A stretch of 64,000 nt of DNA from Dolomedes plantarius. Its lineage: Eukaryota > Arthropoda > Arachnida > Araneae > Dolomedidae. The notes under the pieces were generated by a model. That model saw nothing but the letters and a program-made list of their open reading frames with translations, ran no database searches and was not told where the DNA came from. This document shows, piece by piece, positions 12,247 through 23,700 of the stretch (within the stretch, counting starts at the first letter, position 1; each line of letters starts with the position of its first letter). Made by a program: the position numbers and the translations under genes. The stretch is from contig OU015493.1 of assembly GCA_907164885.2 (NCBI GenBank), positions 62,073,668-62,137,667 of the forward strand. The letters are read 5' to 3'.

Positions 12247-12709
12247 TCGCCATTTTGTAATTCTTGGCACCAGAGCCGCGCACGACCCCTGGTCAACCCC
12301 TTTCTGATGTACATGAAGGAAATTTCCTCTGAGCGAGGCGACAGAGATGAACGACCGCCGATCCTAGAAGACAGTCGACGGTGTGGCTTTTCATGCTTCT
12401 TCTGGGATTCCATGAGAGTAAGGCATGGGATATAAGCATTTTATCGGGCAAGAGAGTAGGTTTACCCCGGCATCTCTTGTGTTCTCTACCGGACAAGAAA
12501 ATAGGCTTTTCGGGCATCACGTACGCTGCCTCTTTGTACGGGAATAAGCGAGTAGGCTTACCCGGCATTGCTTGTGTTTTGTACCGGAGCAAAAGAGTAG
12601 GCTTTTCAGCTTCATTTCTCTTCAGTCTGTGTTGAATTAAAACCGTTATTGAAACAAAAAGTGTGCCTGTTCCTTGAAGAAAGTGTGTGTGTATTTGAAA
12701 TCTCTAAAG
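12247..12709. repeat. GC-richer block with about four diverged ~50-bp tandem units
   Basis: Four units between about 12447 and 12640 share GAGTAGGYTTWCCCGGCAT and a TTGTGTTYTSTACCGG end. No coding similarity. It might be the R/U5 part of an old LTR, since ATTAAAA and a GTGTG-rich stretch follow, but no partner LTR or target duplication is visible. Confidence 0.5.
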
Positions 12710-13525
12710 CAGCGGTTCTGAACCTGGAGGGCGGCTCCCCGCCCGTAGAAGAATTTCAAGGGAGCCGTGAGTTTAAAAAAAATAAGATAAAAAGTAAAAC
12801 TAACTGTAATTTACTGTACTCAATTTTGCGGTCACAATGTAACCGTAACTTATTTTCGACATACGAACACGAACACGATAATTGTAATTGTAAGAACACG
12901 ATAATTGTCGTACGACTGGCAACACTGCAAGAGCTTGAGAACGGTTTCTCTCTCAGCTGATTTCCCTTTGTTATTAATTTTTCCCTTTCTCCATTCAAAT
13001 TCTCCTTCGTTGCTTGGAAACTTTGAGGTTGTTAGTGAAGTTTTCATCCACTTATCTCTGTGAATCTGGATTTTCAGCATTAGCATACATAAAGTCAAAA
13101 TATCGAGCAAAGGTGAACGTTGAAGGTGACCTGAGGTGTGCTTTGTGACAGTTACAATCTAATATTCAAAAACTTGTCAAGAACAAACAGTGCCAGCCCT
13201 CTCATTAATGTTGTGAAAGTGACTAGTATTACATGCCGACCTCACCTAGATCCTCGATTACCTCAAATTTATTTGATCTGTATTTAATGCTTTGATTTCA
13301 CATGTTCTAATAATAATGTTCTAAATTAAGATATGTGTAATAATATTAAATTTTGTGTATGAAATTATCTATTCTATATTTTCATTTAATAACCAACTTC
13401 GTTTCAAATTCTGATTGTACTACTTGTATTGACTACATATGGTAGTGGTGGTGATGGTGGGGGAGGCGTGACCTCAAATCAGTGTTTAAAGTGGGGCACA
13501 GAGCCTGAAAGGTTGAGAACCCCTG
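12710..13525 (+). mobile_element. hAT element, internally deleted
   Basis: The ends are CAGCGGTTCTGAACCTGGA and, at the right, GGTTGAGAACCCCTG, matching hAT terminal repeats. The 816-bp body retains only the C-terminus of a transposase. The 8-bp flanks CTCTAAAG and CCTAGACG are not convincingly alike, so the target duplication has decayed. Confidence 0.82.
13041..13196 (+). pseudogene. hAT transposase C-terminal dimerisation region
   Basis: Reads FSSTYLCESGFSALAYIKSK, then YRAKVNVEGDLRCAL, a TGA stop, and QLQSNIQKLVKNKQCQ. The YLCE.GFSAL..IK.K block is typical of the C-terminal dimerisation domain of hAT (Charlie/ZBED5-like) transposases. The catalytic core is missing from this copy. Confidence 0.85.
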
Positions 13526-13558
13526 CCTAGACGACCATGACAAGTAGACTTAATAGTC

Positions 13559-13559
13559 T

Positions 13560-13598
<39 letters not shown>

Positions 13599-13599
13599 A
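13559..13599. repeat. (CA)n(TA)n microsatellite
   Basis: About 12 CA units followed by about 8 TA units, just outside the hAT right end. Confidence 0.93.
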
Positions 13600-13804
13600 T
13601 GTGCATATATTTATATGTATATATATGCACTAGTTATGAAAAATTAAAGAAAAATCACAAAAAGAGGGATAACACGTTCAAAACTAGGCCAATCTGTATA
13701 AAATTTGAATTTGTTGTTAAATAAAAGGTGGTGAACAATTCTACATTATGCAAAATAGTGGCGCTGCAGTCGGAATACGTCATTTGCAAGGAGCATAAAA
13801 GTGC

Positions 13805-14735
13805 TTGTCTCAGAGCAAGGCGACAATTGTCACTGCGAGGCTGAGATTAGACATCTGGCATAGCCAAATTGTAACAATGATCTCCAGGCATCATTTGACC
13901 GAAGAACTGGGATGTCGAGTTATTGGGAGACTAGAGGTAAGACAAAGTCACACAGAAGTGGCCAGATGGCTAAATGTGAGTCCGTCTGTGGTTCATAGAC
14001 TTTGGAAAAAATTTATAACCACGGATTCAATATCCAGAAGGTTCAGCCAAGGACGGTCATACTCTACGACGAGTGCCGATGACCGATATTTGTCATTATG
14101 CGCATGAAGGAATAGAACCGCAACTTCGTCTGAACTCATATCCTCCTTCGCTGCAAGCTCCGGAAGGATGGTATCAACGTCAACCGTGCGTAGAAGGCTT
14201 CACGAAGGTGGTCTTTTTGCGAGGGACAAGCCATTTGCGTCCCGCCCACGTTACGCCATAGACGGAAACGTTTGCAGTGGCCACGCCAACATGTTCACTG
14301 GACGCGTAATCAATGAAGGGCTGTTCTCTTTATGGATGAGTCCAGGTTTAGCCTCCAAAACGATATTAGGCGTATTTTAATTTGGAGAGAACTTTGAACT
14401 CGTTTTCATTCATCACACATCCATGAAAGAGAGGCATACGGATCAGGCAGTGTCTGTGTTTTGGGTGGTATCTCTTTGAATGAATGCTCTTTGTGTGAAT
14501 GCTCACACCTATAGAGATGACATCCTTGATGCTTATGTGCGCCCTTATGCCGAGGCAATAGGGGATGCTTTCGTGCTACAGGACGATAACGCGAGACCGC
14601 ACAGGGCTCGCATCGTGGATGCTTATCTTGAGCAGGAAACAATTCAGCGCATGGAGTGGCCAGCTAGATCACCGGACCTGAATCCTATCGAGCATGTTTA
14701 GGACGACGTATAGCTGCTCTCAATCCTCCTTTATT
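13805..14735 (+). pseudogene. Tc1-like transposase, several frameshifts, 3' end lost
   Basis: This is a different Tc1 subfamily from copies A-D. The first frame carries the paired-like helix-turn-helix (ARWLNVSPSVVHRLWKKF) and GRRS-type linker; the second (from 14168) has MVSTSTVRRRLHEGG. The first catalytic Asp survives in a third frame at about 14334 (MDESRFSLQND). The last part has LQDDNARPHRARIVDAYLEQ and ARSPDLNPIEHV, then TAG where Trp is usual. A deletion of a few bases and about ten more recognisable codons follow before similarity ends near 14735. I could not identify terminal repeats. Confidence 0.9.
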
Positions 14736-14759
14736 TTAAGAAATGAACTTTATAATGGA

Positions 14760-17373
14760 TAATTTCAAATAGAGACTGATAATGATGCCTATAGTTTCAA
14801 ATGTCCCACTGAAGCTGAATTAATAATGGTGTCATGACCTGGTATATTTTTAACATCGAAATATTCAAGAGATAAAATTAACTTCAAGGGGGTGGATCAG
14901 TTGACATCGCATATTTTAAATTCAGCTTGTTAAGCAGGAAGAAATTTTCCTTTCACTATTTTTGTAGTGACAGATTAGAAAAAGTGTATTTTTGAAAATT
15001 TTGTATTTTTCCCGTGAAGGTAGACATTTAAATAAAGGACATAATAATTTTTGAGAGTTCAAATTTCCCTTCGATTCATTTTTTAAAAGGTATTAAATTA
15101 TTCATATCTATCGTTAAAAATTAAAACTGGTTTTGGAAAATTTTATATTAGAATTAAAAGATGTTTGAAAAGCAATTTCATGGCTTTTAAAGAAAAAATA
15201 ACAGGGTTCAAAATTTTGCATTTGCTAATATGTGTTTAAAAAAATAGTGAGACAGAAATTCCCACATCCAAACATCGAAATATTCAACTGAAGATCTGCA
15301 AGACCGATTGATGCAGTGCTTGAAAAAATTATTGATTATAGATTTTAATCATTTTGTACAAAAGCCTAATCACTAATACATTTGAGTTAATTAACTTCTG
15401 TTAATATCACAATAAAAACTCAACGTAATTAATAATATTTTTACACTAAAAGTTTTTTTCTTTATTAATAAAATTTCGGCTGGTCAACATATTAAAATAA
15501 ATTTTGAATAATTCAATTTTTATGGCATGCGAAAAATATAAGGATAAGTCTCTTAATTGAAATACTACAGTCGTAACTAGAAAATGACGCAGCTAGGCGA
15601 ATTTGTAACTTTCCAAAATGGTACACTCAGTCTTCTATAAATGGACATTCAGGAGTTATAAAATTATTCAAACGAACTATTATATAGCATATTACGTGCA
15701 TATTTTCCATCGTTTCTGAAATGATAGGAATAAATAAGGTATTAAGCAACTAACCTTGGGATTACAGAAGTATAAATCGCTCCACTGACTATGAATTCCG
15801 CACAAATTACTCCGTTAGATTCAAGATGAATCTTAATTTGATAGTTGGCTTTTTATCAGGAGGTGGAAGCTGGTAGACTTGATTTTACTAGAATGACTTG
15901 GTGACTTCCCGTTCCTGGAAAGTTATGAAAAAGTTAATGACACTGCAATAACTGAAAACGTCAAACTATGTCACAAAAACTTGGGTTCTCGGGGGAAAAA
16001 GTATCGATGCTTTGGCGAAAGTTAAAGGTAAGTCGCTATCGTTTCAGATGGTAACAAAATTCACTCTCCCAAATAGAGATGAAGCAGCCTCAGCAGACCC
16101 GTTCATTGCGCAGCTTCTGGAGGAATGTACAGGTATAGAATGTGCAAGTCACGGGAAACAGAGCTTCTGAATGGTTGAAAAACATCCTGCCACTTACAAG
16201 TGGGCGGATCGAAAAAAGTGGTGACTTAGGGTAGAAGTAGTTTACTGAGGAAACTGAGTCAGCGCAGAGAGGAAACACTAAGGTTAGAGAAAAAAGTGGT
16301 CTAAGTTCAAAATTCTAGAAGGTTAAAATGTACACTGTACCGGAAGAGAAATCCGAAAATAGTATTTGAATTGTCCCTTCAGTGCTTATATTTTGGAAAC
16401 TAAAAGAAAAAAAAATTACTTGCTTCTTCCCCACGTGACGTGGAGAGAATAAGAGAATGACTTAAATATTTTAAAACGGAGGTGTTGTATACAGGGCCGA
16501 GTTACATATTGTTATGCCTAGCAATAAGGACATTGTTGTAATAAATACTTTTTGCATATTATAGTAATAGTCAGATAAGCTAACACGTTTGATTTTAGGG
16601 ACTTCAAGTAAAATTCCATTTGCAGTTAATATGCTATAAACATGGTTAGTCCAAATGATTATGTCTTGAAGTAGTGTAGTGAATTAATTGTAATAGGAAT
16701 TTTTACTTTGCAATGTATTACTTTTAACTTCTAATGCAATCAAACGTAAAACGTATTTTAAATCTAAATTTTAGTTTATAGAGTAAATGATCAAATAATT
16801 AGTAGCATCCGTATCTAACGTTTATGGTGATTGTCGCCAATCTCAAATTTGAAGTCGTGCTAATATCAATAAACTGTTACATTAATTTCGATATGTTTAA
16901 AATTGGTTCAATTACACTTTATTACATCTTTAAGGGGCCCAGGGTTGCCCAAATTGGTCAGCAGATCTGTACTGTCCGTCCGGCGCCCAGGCCTATAAAA
17001 ATGAGCTGCTTCGAACTTGGGAAATCAACCCTCGACTGCGTATACAGGTTTTGCTACGTAGTGACCGGTCAGTAGTTCGATAGGGCGTATAGGCGAGAGC
17101 CGTTGTCGCCGTAAACTTTTCGAAACTTATCACATCTTAAAACTGACATTCATTAGCCTCTTTTCTGAAAAAGAAAATATGATCCAATATAATCAAGCTG
17201 TTTACATTTTCAAATATTTAATTAAAATCTGTATTTCAGTTTATAATATACATTGTAACACCTCTGAACATTACATATGAGCTGATTAAATCAAAGCACT
17301 AGAATTTAGTTGAATTATCAATTTCCATTGGCGATATAGCGAGCGGTGTCTATCTCACTTCTGTATATCTAAC
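14760..17373. other. No gene recognised; one GC-richer block at about 16933-17110
   Basis: AT-rich sequence without protein similarity. The block at 16933-17110 is GC-richer and begins GGGGCCCAGGGTTGCCC, but I can find neither an inverted partner nor a meaningful ORF. Confidence 0.45.
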
Positions 17374-18645
17374 CAGGGATCGGCAAATTCCTCGAGTCTT
17401 TGGTTACGCACATGTGTCTCTGAAATAATATTGCAAATGAGAATAAAACTATCATAGTTTTATCTATAAAATTTTTAAAGTTTTTTTTTTCTCATAATGG
17501 GTAATTCATTTGTTTGATACGTCTCGCAAAACTTCGTGGAACTAACGTGACGTCAAGGTGGGGGAAAACAAGCAAGTAGGGTGTATATAGAGGGGGTGGA
17601 GGGACACTACATGAGGGTTCGATGGCTCTCCATAAACTATGTGTTAAAGCATTTTACATATTCCTTAAATGAAATCAAACTTCGACAACAAGAGTGTTTG
17701 ATGTTCAGAATTAACAAAAGATGAGTGGTTGCAAAAGTTGTACTTTATGGTGAACGTTACATCACAACTGAATAAGCTCAATCGTAGAATACAAGGCAAA
17801 GAAAATACTGATTTTCAAAGGCAGAAGAATTTGTTTAGTTTGAAAAGAAATTGATGTTTTTCGCTGAAGATTTAAAGAATGTTCATTTCCCAAACTTGTC
17901 TTCTATACCGTCCTCATTAAAAAAATATTATCTCAAGACAGCAATTTTAACATAAGACGATCTTTTCTTCAAAGTTTTAAGAAATTCAGAAATCACAAAG
18001 CGACTCTAGCCTTAATTATAAATCCTCTCAATGCCAATGAGAAGGAAATGAATCATTCTCCTTTTGATATTGATACGGCTAGTTTGGGGTACCAAATTTT
18101 TACGTCTTGGTACTGAAGTAGAAGAACTGGAAAAAGTAAAATGCAGTCTGATTTTACGGCACAAGCAGACTGCAATTAAAGACCTACAGAAGGCAGACTT
18201 AATGATTTTCAGTACTTGGAACAGTCTACCGGATTCGTATCATGAGTTAAAAAATTTTGCATTTGGTGTTCTCCGTGTCTTCGGGTCTACCTATTTATGT
18301 GAGGTATAGTTTTCTAACATGAATTTCAATAAATGCAAATTTAGGAGTCAAATTACTAATGTCAACTTGAAATCGTACCTTAAATTTAAAGCTAGTTACA
18401 AACCGGACATACAGGAACTTTCTAAATAAATGCAAGATCATTGCTCACACTGATTAAAACCAATGAGAGCAATTTTTTGTATAATTTTTTTCATTTAATA
18501 AAGATATAATTTATATTATAACTAGTTACAATATTACTTTAAATTTTCCTTATTTGTAAACATAAATTTATAACCCTCGAATAATTTTCAAATTGTTGTG
18601 ATGGACAGGTTTGGCTGTTTCGGCTCAAAAGTTTGCCAACACCTG
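17374..18645 (+). mobile_element. hAT element with decayed transposase
   Basis: The left end is CAGGGATCGGCAAATTCCTC and the right end is the reverse complement of CAGGTGTTGGCAAACTTTTG, both of hAT form. The flanking octamers TATCTAAC and ATCGAGAC are only loosely alike. The 1272-bp body includes the 3' third of a transposase. Confidence 0.8.
17640..18430 (+). pseudogene. hAT transposase remnant (GTF2IRD2/ZBED-like)
   Basis: Several frames across this interval give fragments of a hAT transposase. The clearest are the coiled region around VEELEKVKCSLILRHKQTA (18119-18175) and the C-terminal GSTYLCEV at about 18280, followed after a TAG by FSNMNFNKCKFRSQITNVN and PDIQELS. STYLCE.FS.MN..K.K.RS is the conserved hAT dimerisation block. 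Frames are broken by several stops and shifts. It is a transposon relic and not the related domesticated vertebrate gene. Confidence 0.8.
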
Positions 18646-18653
18646 ATCGAGAC

Positions 18654-19149
18654 CAAAGAATGTTTTATAGAGTTCCAATAGAATTTTCCTGTCTAAGAGA
18701 GGTTTCACAATTACTGCATCACTGCTTCTTTCATAGAGTAACAATAGAATCTTTTTCTTCAAAAGAGATTTCATAATCATTACATCACCTCTTCTACTGG
18801 AGCTTGTAAATATCCAAAGTCACTCATGAACCTCCATCTCGTTTCTCAATCTGGCCAACATACATGCCATGTAATAAATTTGTGGATTTTTCAAGGCCAG
18901 TACTAGCATGGATTGAAAATTTCACAATTTTCCCAGTGGATGCTAATACGTTGAATACATACACGCCAATACATAACTGAAAGCGAAGTGTCTTTCAAAC
19001 AAACACATCACGCTCAATTATCTTCATGGAAGGTAAGATTCAAAATTTAGGACATGAATTTATATATAATTTTTAACATTCTTCTCCAATAATCTATAGA
19101 AAGTCAACAAAAATCCCATAATTTCAGTAAGAATAGGTCATTTATAAAA
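18654..19149. other. No gene recognised
   Basis: AT-rich spacer with no terminal repeats or similarity that I can identify. Confidence 0.5.
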
Positions 19150-19487
19150 TTCTCCCTATAGCCCACACCCGACTCCCTGCCACTACCACATTTTCGGCCC
19201 AGTGTAAAAAGTTCTCAGGCGGCGCCGGTTCGCTAACAATGCAGAGGTCTGGGACACCGTTCAACATTGGTTTCGCAGACAACCATGGGCGTCCTTCGAT
19301 CAGGGTATCCAAAATCTAGCGAATCGCAGGGACTCTTGCTTGAACCGACAAGACGAGTATGTATAGTGTATATGTACCCCCATGTATCACTCTTACTTTC
19401 TGTATGCTTTCATATTCTAACCTACAAACCATTTTAGAAAAAAAAAAACCCCAAAGTCTCCCTTTCATTTGGGCCACCCTTATAATT
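19150..19487 (+). pseudogene. Mariner transposase C-terminus and right terminal repeat
   Basis: Frame beginning near 19214 reads RRRFANNAEVWDTVQHWFRR, then QPWASFDQGIQNLANRRDSC and LNRQDEYV before TAG at about 19358. GRRF.N..EV...V..WF..QP....GI..L..R...C is the classic end of mariner transposases. About 90 bp further on, 19450-19487 reads CTTTCATTTGGGCCACCC then TTATA, the form of a mariner terminal repeat with a TA flank. Upstream, a PDSLPLPHF remnant resembles the SPDLAP.D.HLF block with frameshifts. The 5' two thirds are missing. Confidence 0.85.
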
Positions 19488-21973
19488 TAGTTCTTTAATT
19501 TTGAGAAATATGAATATCCTTTGTTCATGTGCTTAATTCCTTAGTTTAAAGGCCTGTTCACATTGCAGTCCGTTTGCATAAGCGTAAAAGGAAAAATGAC
19601 GATAGGACGGAAATAAACCAATCATAGACCTTAACAATTTCGTTGCTAATCGTTTATAGCAGAGGTACTCAACCTGTGGCCCGCGGGCCGTATGTGGCTG
19701 GTCAAGCAAATATGTACTGCCCAGAACACATTAATTTTCATTTTTTCATTATTAGAACCGTAATTTTAAAAAAAACTGGAATTCTAAGATTATTTATATA
19801 TATATTTTATATTTTAATAAGTTTTATAACAACGTGAACAGTCATCGCTCGCTGAGATCTAACAGAAACTGATGCCTGCGGCACTTAACTATAAACTCCA
19901 TGATCTTGACTCTTAGCCAAAAAAAGATATTTACATCTAAATTCGCGCCTCCATCGGAAACACCACCGCCCTATGATGACATGTTTGACATGTCTAAAGT
20001 TAAGTAATAAGATATTTGTCTGTGGTAATAATGTTTATGCGTGACATTTTTATGCTTTTATTTTAAGTCCATAATCCGCGAAACGGATCAGCCTGCTTTG
20101 CTGTTTTCAACGTCTTGTTTCGTTATAATTTAATACCCATAATGGCAGGAGTTTTTTCAAACGTCAAACGAAAATTGTCAGATCACGCGCTTTTCAAGAT
20201 TAGAGTTTTTCAAGACAACTGGAAAGAAGAATATTTCATTGTTGATAATAAAAATCATTTGGTCACATGCTTGATCTGTCGTGAGAATGTTATATTTAAA
20301 AAATATAACATTGTTCGTCATTATACTACGAAACACAAAGCATTTAATGACACTTTTCCTTGCGGCTCTTTGATAAGAAGTGAAAAGTTAACTTTTGTCA
20401 AGAAATTGCAACAAGAACAAAATATTCTATCAGTGGCGATTTCGCAAGATTCATCGGTGACAAGAGCGTCGTATGAAATTTGTTATATACTTGGAAAATA
20501 TATGAAACCATTTACTGACGCAGCGGTTGTGAAGGAATGCTTTCTCAGTGCTTCCAACGTATTATTTGATAAATTTAGCCATGAAAACCAAATAATAACT
20601 CGAATAAAAAACATGCAGCTTTCTGATTCTACCTGCGCTAGACGCATTGAAGATATTGCAACACACGTTTTCAATGGCATCATAGAAGACTTGAAAAACT
20701 GTAAATATTTTAGTTTGGCTTTCGATTCTAGCACCGATATTTCAGCGACATCGCAATGTTCCGTTTTCGTTAGATTATATACTGAAGGAAATATTATTCA
20801 TGATGATTTTTTAAAATTTCTTCCTATGAAAAATTAAACCAGAGGCACAAACTATCTCGATAATATTAGTACATTCCTGGAGAACAATCATATTGATATA
20901 AAAAAATTAGTTTGTGGAGATGGATGGATGTCCTTCAATGACCGGATCTGAAAAGGGATTTGTTGCCCTATTGAAAAAGAAATACAATTTAACAAATCTC
21001 TTGTCTTTTCACTGTATCATACACCAATAGAACTTAGCAGCAAGTATCTCTATTTGCGAAATAGATCCCTTAATGAAGAACGTAATAAATATAGTGAATT
21101 ATATCCGAACACGAGCATTGAACCAGAGAAAATTTAAAATTCTTTTAGAAGAATTAAACAGTAATTATAGGGACATCCTTTTACATACCTCAGTGAGATG
21201 GCTAAGCCAAGGAAAAGTTCTGGTGCGATATTTTTTCTTTAAGAAAAGAAATTATTTTGTTTTTAGAGCAAAACAACAAAATTTACAGCGAACTTAATAA
21301 TGATGGATGGCGGTGTCTTTTAGCTTTTCTATGCGACATCACAGAAAAAGTTAGTGAGCTTAATCGTGGGTTACAGGGTGAAAATAAAATCATTTCGCAA
21401 TTGGCGAATAAAGTATTTGCTTTTGAAGAAAAATTAAACATCTATCACGAAGAAATAAAGAACCAAGTATTCCTTAACTTTCCAACCGTAAAAAAAGCTA
21501 AACAAGATGGAATGAATATCTCCCAAAAGAACTATGATATATTTTAAAATTATTTAACTGCCTTTGCCAAGGAATTTAAGACAAGGTTTCAGGACATACA
21601 TTGTATCAAGAATTGTTTGTTGCTTATAGAAAAATCTCTGGCACCTAGAAACAGCAACTATAACACAATTAGCTGAATTCGAATATGATTATGTAAAGTC
21701 ATTTAATGAATTTATCGACTTTAAGGATGATACTAATCTAAAAGCTATTTTCAAAGAAAAGAGAGAGGAAAATGAGTACATAGATTTTCGAAAATTAGTC
21801 ACTGAAAAATTCAAAACTGTACGAAATTGTGCCTTTCTGTTGCTGACCTTATTCGCATCAACGTATCTTTGTGAATCATCCTATTTTAAAATGAAATATG
21901 CGAAAAACGTATACAGGAATCGACTTACTGATTCTTACCTTGATGACGTATTGAGTCTAGCATGTAGCAATTA

Positions 21974-23193
21974 CACTGAAGTGCCACTGAATTAGGGATA
22001 GCAAACCTATGCAAATTGTGTAGCGCTGCGCATCACGTACGCGCAAGTGAGGGCGCTGTGGTAACTGCATATATAGCGCGTACTGTGGTTGTTCTGAATT
22101 AGTTGTTGGAATTGCCAGTATGGGTAAACTGCCTGATTTAGACGCCTTCAATCGCAGACAAATCGTAGGTGCGCGACGCATGGGCCATTCAATTTCCGAA
22201 ATCGTCAGACAGCTGGGAGTTTCAAGGTCGACACTGTCAAGTGTATACCAAGAATACATGGATGGTGGAAAAAAAAACTAGCGATCGGGCAAACTGCAAA
22301 TGACAATTAGCCTTGACAGTGCGTGGTGAGAGACGGCTCAGGCGTATTGTACGTAGCCAGCGAAGCCAAACATTAGCTCAAATTACCACCCAGTTTAATG
22401 ACGGTGCCAGTCGTACAGTCAGTAAACGGACTGCGCAACGCTCGCTTCACCGTATGGGTTTCGGGAGCCATCGACCTACGAGAGTACCATTGCTCTATAC
22501 TCGCTATCGGGCTCCACGTCTTGCCTGGGAAAGAGAGCACAGAGACTGGAGTGCAGAGGACGGGAAACGAGTAGCATGGAGTGATGAGTCTCGATTCCGA
22601 CTACTTAACGCCGACGGGAGGCTGAGAATATGGTGTCAGGCTCATGAAGCCATGGATCCTGCATGCCTGGCTGGAACTGTACAAGGGCATGGTGGCTCAA
22701 TCATGGTCTGGGGTGTTTTTTCGTGGCACAGTTTGGGATCTTTTGTGCGTGTACCAACCTCCCTCAATGCAATTCGGTACGTAGAGTTGCTGGGTGATCA
22801 CCTCCATCCGTTTATGCTGTTCTGTTATCCGCACGGTAATGGAGTTTTCCAGCAAGACAACTGTACCTCTCACAAGTCCCGGTTGGCTAGTGGCTGGTTG
22901 GATGAGCATTCCTCTGACTTCTCTGTCATGAATTGGCCACCTAGAAGCCCAGACTTAAATCTTATTGAGCATCTTTGGGTTGTTTTGGAACAAGGCGTGA
23001 AAGGCTATCACACAGCACCAAAGAACCTTACTGAAATATGGACAGCTTTAGCCAATATTTGGCAAGCCATTCCCGTGGAACGTTTCAAGAAACTTGTTGA
23101 ATCTATGCCTTGTCGTGTGGCAGCCGTTATCAAGGCCAGAGGAGGCCCAACTCGTTACTAGGTAGGTATCCCTAATTCAGTGGCTCTTCAGTG
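21974..23193 (+). mobile_element. Tc1-family transposon inside the hAT gene
   Basis: The 1220-bp insert has inverted ends reading CACTGAAGTGCCACTGAATT then AGGGATA, differing at one base within the first 20, with TA at 21972-21973 and 23194-23195. Removing it and one TA restores the hAT frame, which fixes the boundaries to the base. Confidence 0.96.
22120..23161 (+). pseudogene. Tc1 transposase, nearly complete, one frameshift and one stop
   Basis: ATG at 22120 opens MGKLPDLDAFNRRQIVGARR, followed by the N-terminal helix-turn-helix (ISEIVRQLGVSRSTLSSVYQ). A frame change occurs in the A-run at about 22268-22277 and a TGA stands at 22300-22302; the downstream frame is then open to TAG 23159-23161. 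The catalytic triad is intact: VAWSDESRFRLL, VFQQDNCTSHKSRL and PPRSPDLNLIEHLW (DD34E type). The end is KARGGPTRY. Length of about 345 codons is normal. This is the best-preserved catalytic domain in the window. Confidence 0.95.
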
Positions 23194-23700
23194 TATAAAC
23201 TCGATTTGTCTGATATAGTTAAAAAATGTCTTCAGTATCAAAAATCTCATTAATTTTTAAATAAACGATTGGAAGAAAGTTTAATTTTGAGTTTTATACT
23301 TTTTTTTTGGAATAATGTATTTTGAAGTACACAAATATGATGAAAAAAAATCATATTGGGAAAGACGCTGTTGTTAATGTTTTAGCTAGTATTGACTGGC
23401 ATGATGATAATTAATAAGTCTGTTACTCTGTTTTAATTTTAGAAAATATTTGTTGATTTATCAGGTGGTGTGTATCCCTATCTTTAATCAAACGGAGTTC
23501 AACCAATAATGTTTTTCCCTATAAAGATTTTTTTCGCCATATCACCATAACGTTGCAGCCCTTTCAATTTGGAAATTATGAGAATGCGGCCAAAGGCATA
23601 AAAGGGTTGAGTATGGCTGGTTTAGTGGTTTGTCATTGGTTAAATATATTTCAATACTTTTACGCTTACGCTGACGGACTGTAATGTGAACAGGCCTTAA

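Larger units (their letters stand above)
20142..23253 (+). pseudogene. hAT transposase with BED-type zinc finger, split by a Tc1 insertion
   Basis: ATG at 20142 starts MAGVFSNVKRKLSDH. A BED-like finger follows (VTCLICRENVIFKKYN, then VRHYTTKH), which binds the transposon ends in related proteins. The RNase H-like core begins with YFSLAFDSSTDISATSQC, containing the first Asp. A TAA interrupts at 20835, and frameshifts follow near 20920 and 21040. LLHTSVRWLSQGKVLVRYFF (about 21180-21235) matches the conserved region with VRWLS.G. The dimerisation block is LFASTYLCESSYFKMKYAKN near 21850. Tc1 lies at 21974-23193. Beyond it the reading frame resumes without a shift (TSD considered) and ends in DIVKKCLQYQKSH, TAA 23251-23253. 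Confidence 0.9.
19660..23260 (+). mobile_element. hAT (Charlie/ZBED5-like) element, interrupted by Tc1; right terminus not found
   Basis: The left terminus is CAGAGGTACTCAACCTGTGG followed by CCCGCGGGCC. The transposase gene reads through to 23253 once the Tc1 insert is set aside. I cannot find the matching right terminal repeat, so the end given is only just past the coding remnant. Confidence 0.8.
19550..23697. mobile_element. PIF/Harbinger-like shell (AGGCCTGTTCACA ends, TAA target) containing nested elements
   Basis: The left end, AGGCCTGTTCACATTGCAG, and the right end, reverse complement of AGGCCTGTTCACATTACAG, are inverted and flanked by TAA at 19547-19549 and 23698-23700. Both ends continue with GTCCGT and GCGTAAAAG-like sequence. 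The 3-bp TAA target and the ends suit PIF/Harbinger. No PIF transposase is readable; the interior is occupied by a hAT and, inside that, a Tc1. Three further relatives of these ends occur in the window, at 28772-28893 (one end) and 31750-31887 (both ends). Confidence 0.72.

Noticed and set aside
16090..16278. Third copy of the 30-kb/43-kb dispersed repeat
   Set aside because: Only vague composition similarity; no colinear landmarks shared.
16933..17110. GC-rich island or promoter
   Set aside because: No gene lies next to it, CpG content is modest, and no recognisable element ends were found.
20142..20837. Domesticated ZBED-like host gene
   Set aside because: The BED finger frame continues into a broken hAT transposase with a hAT terminus upstream and a Tc1 inside it; it is a transposon relic.
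22313..23161. Tc1 transposase starting at 22313
   Set aside because: That position is TTG, downstream of a frameshift and a stop; the family's true start is ATG at 22120.
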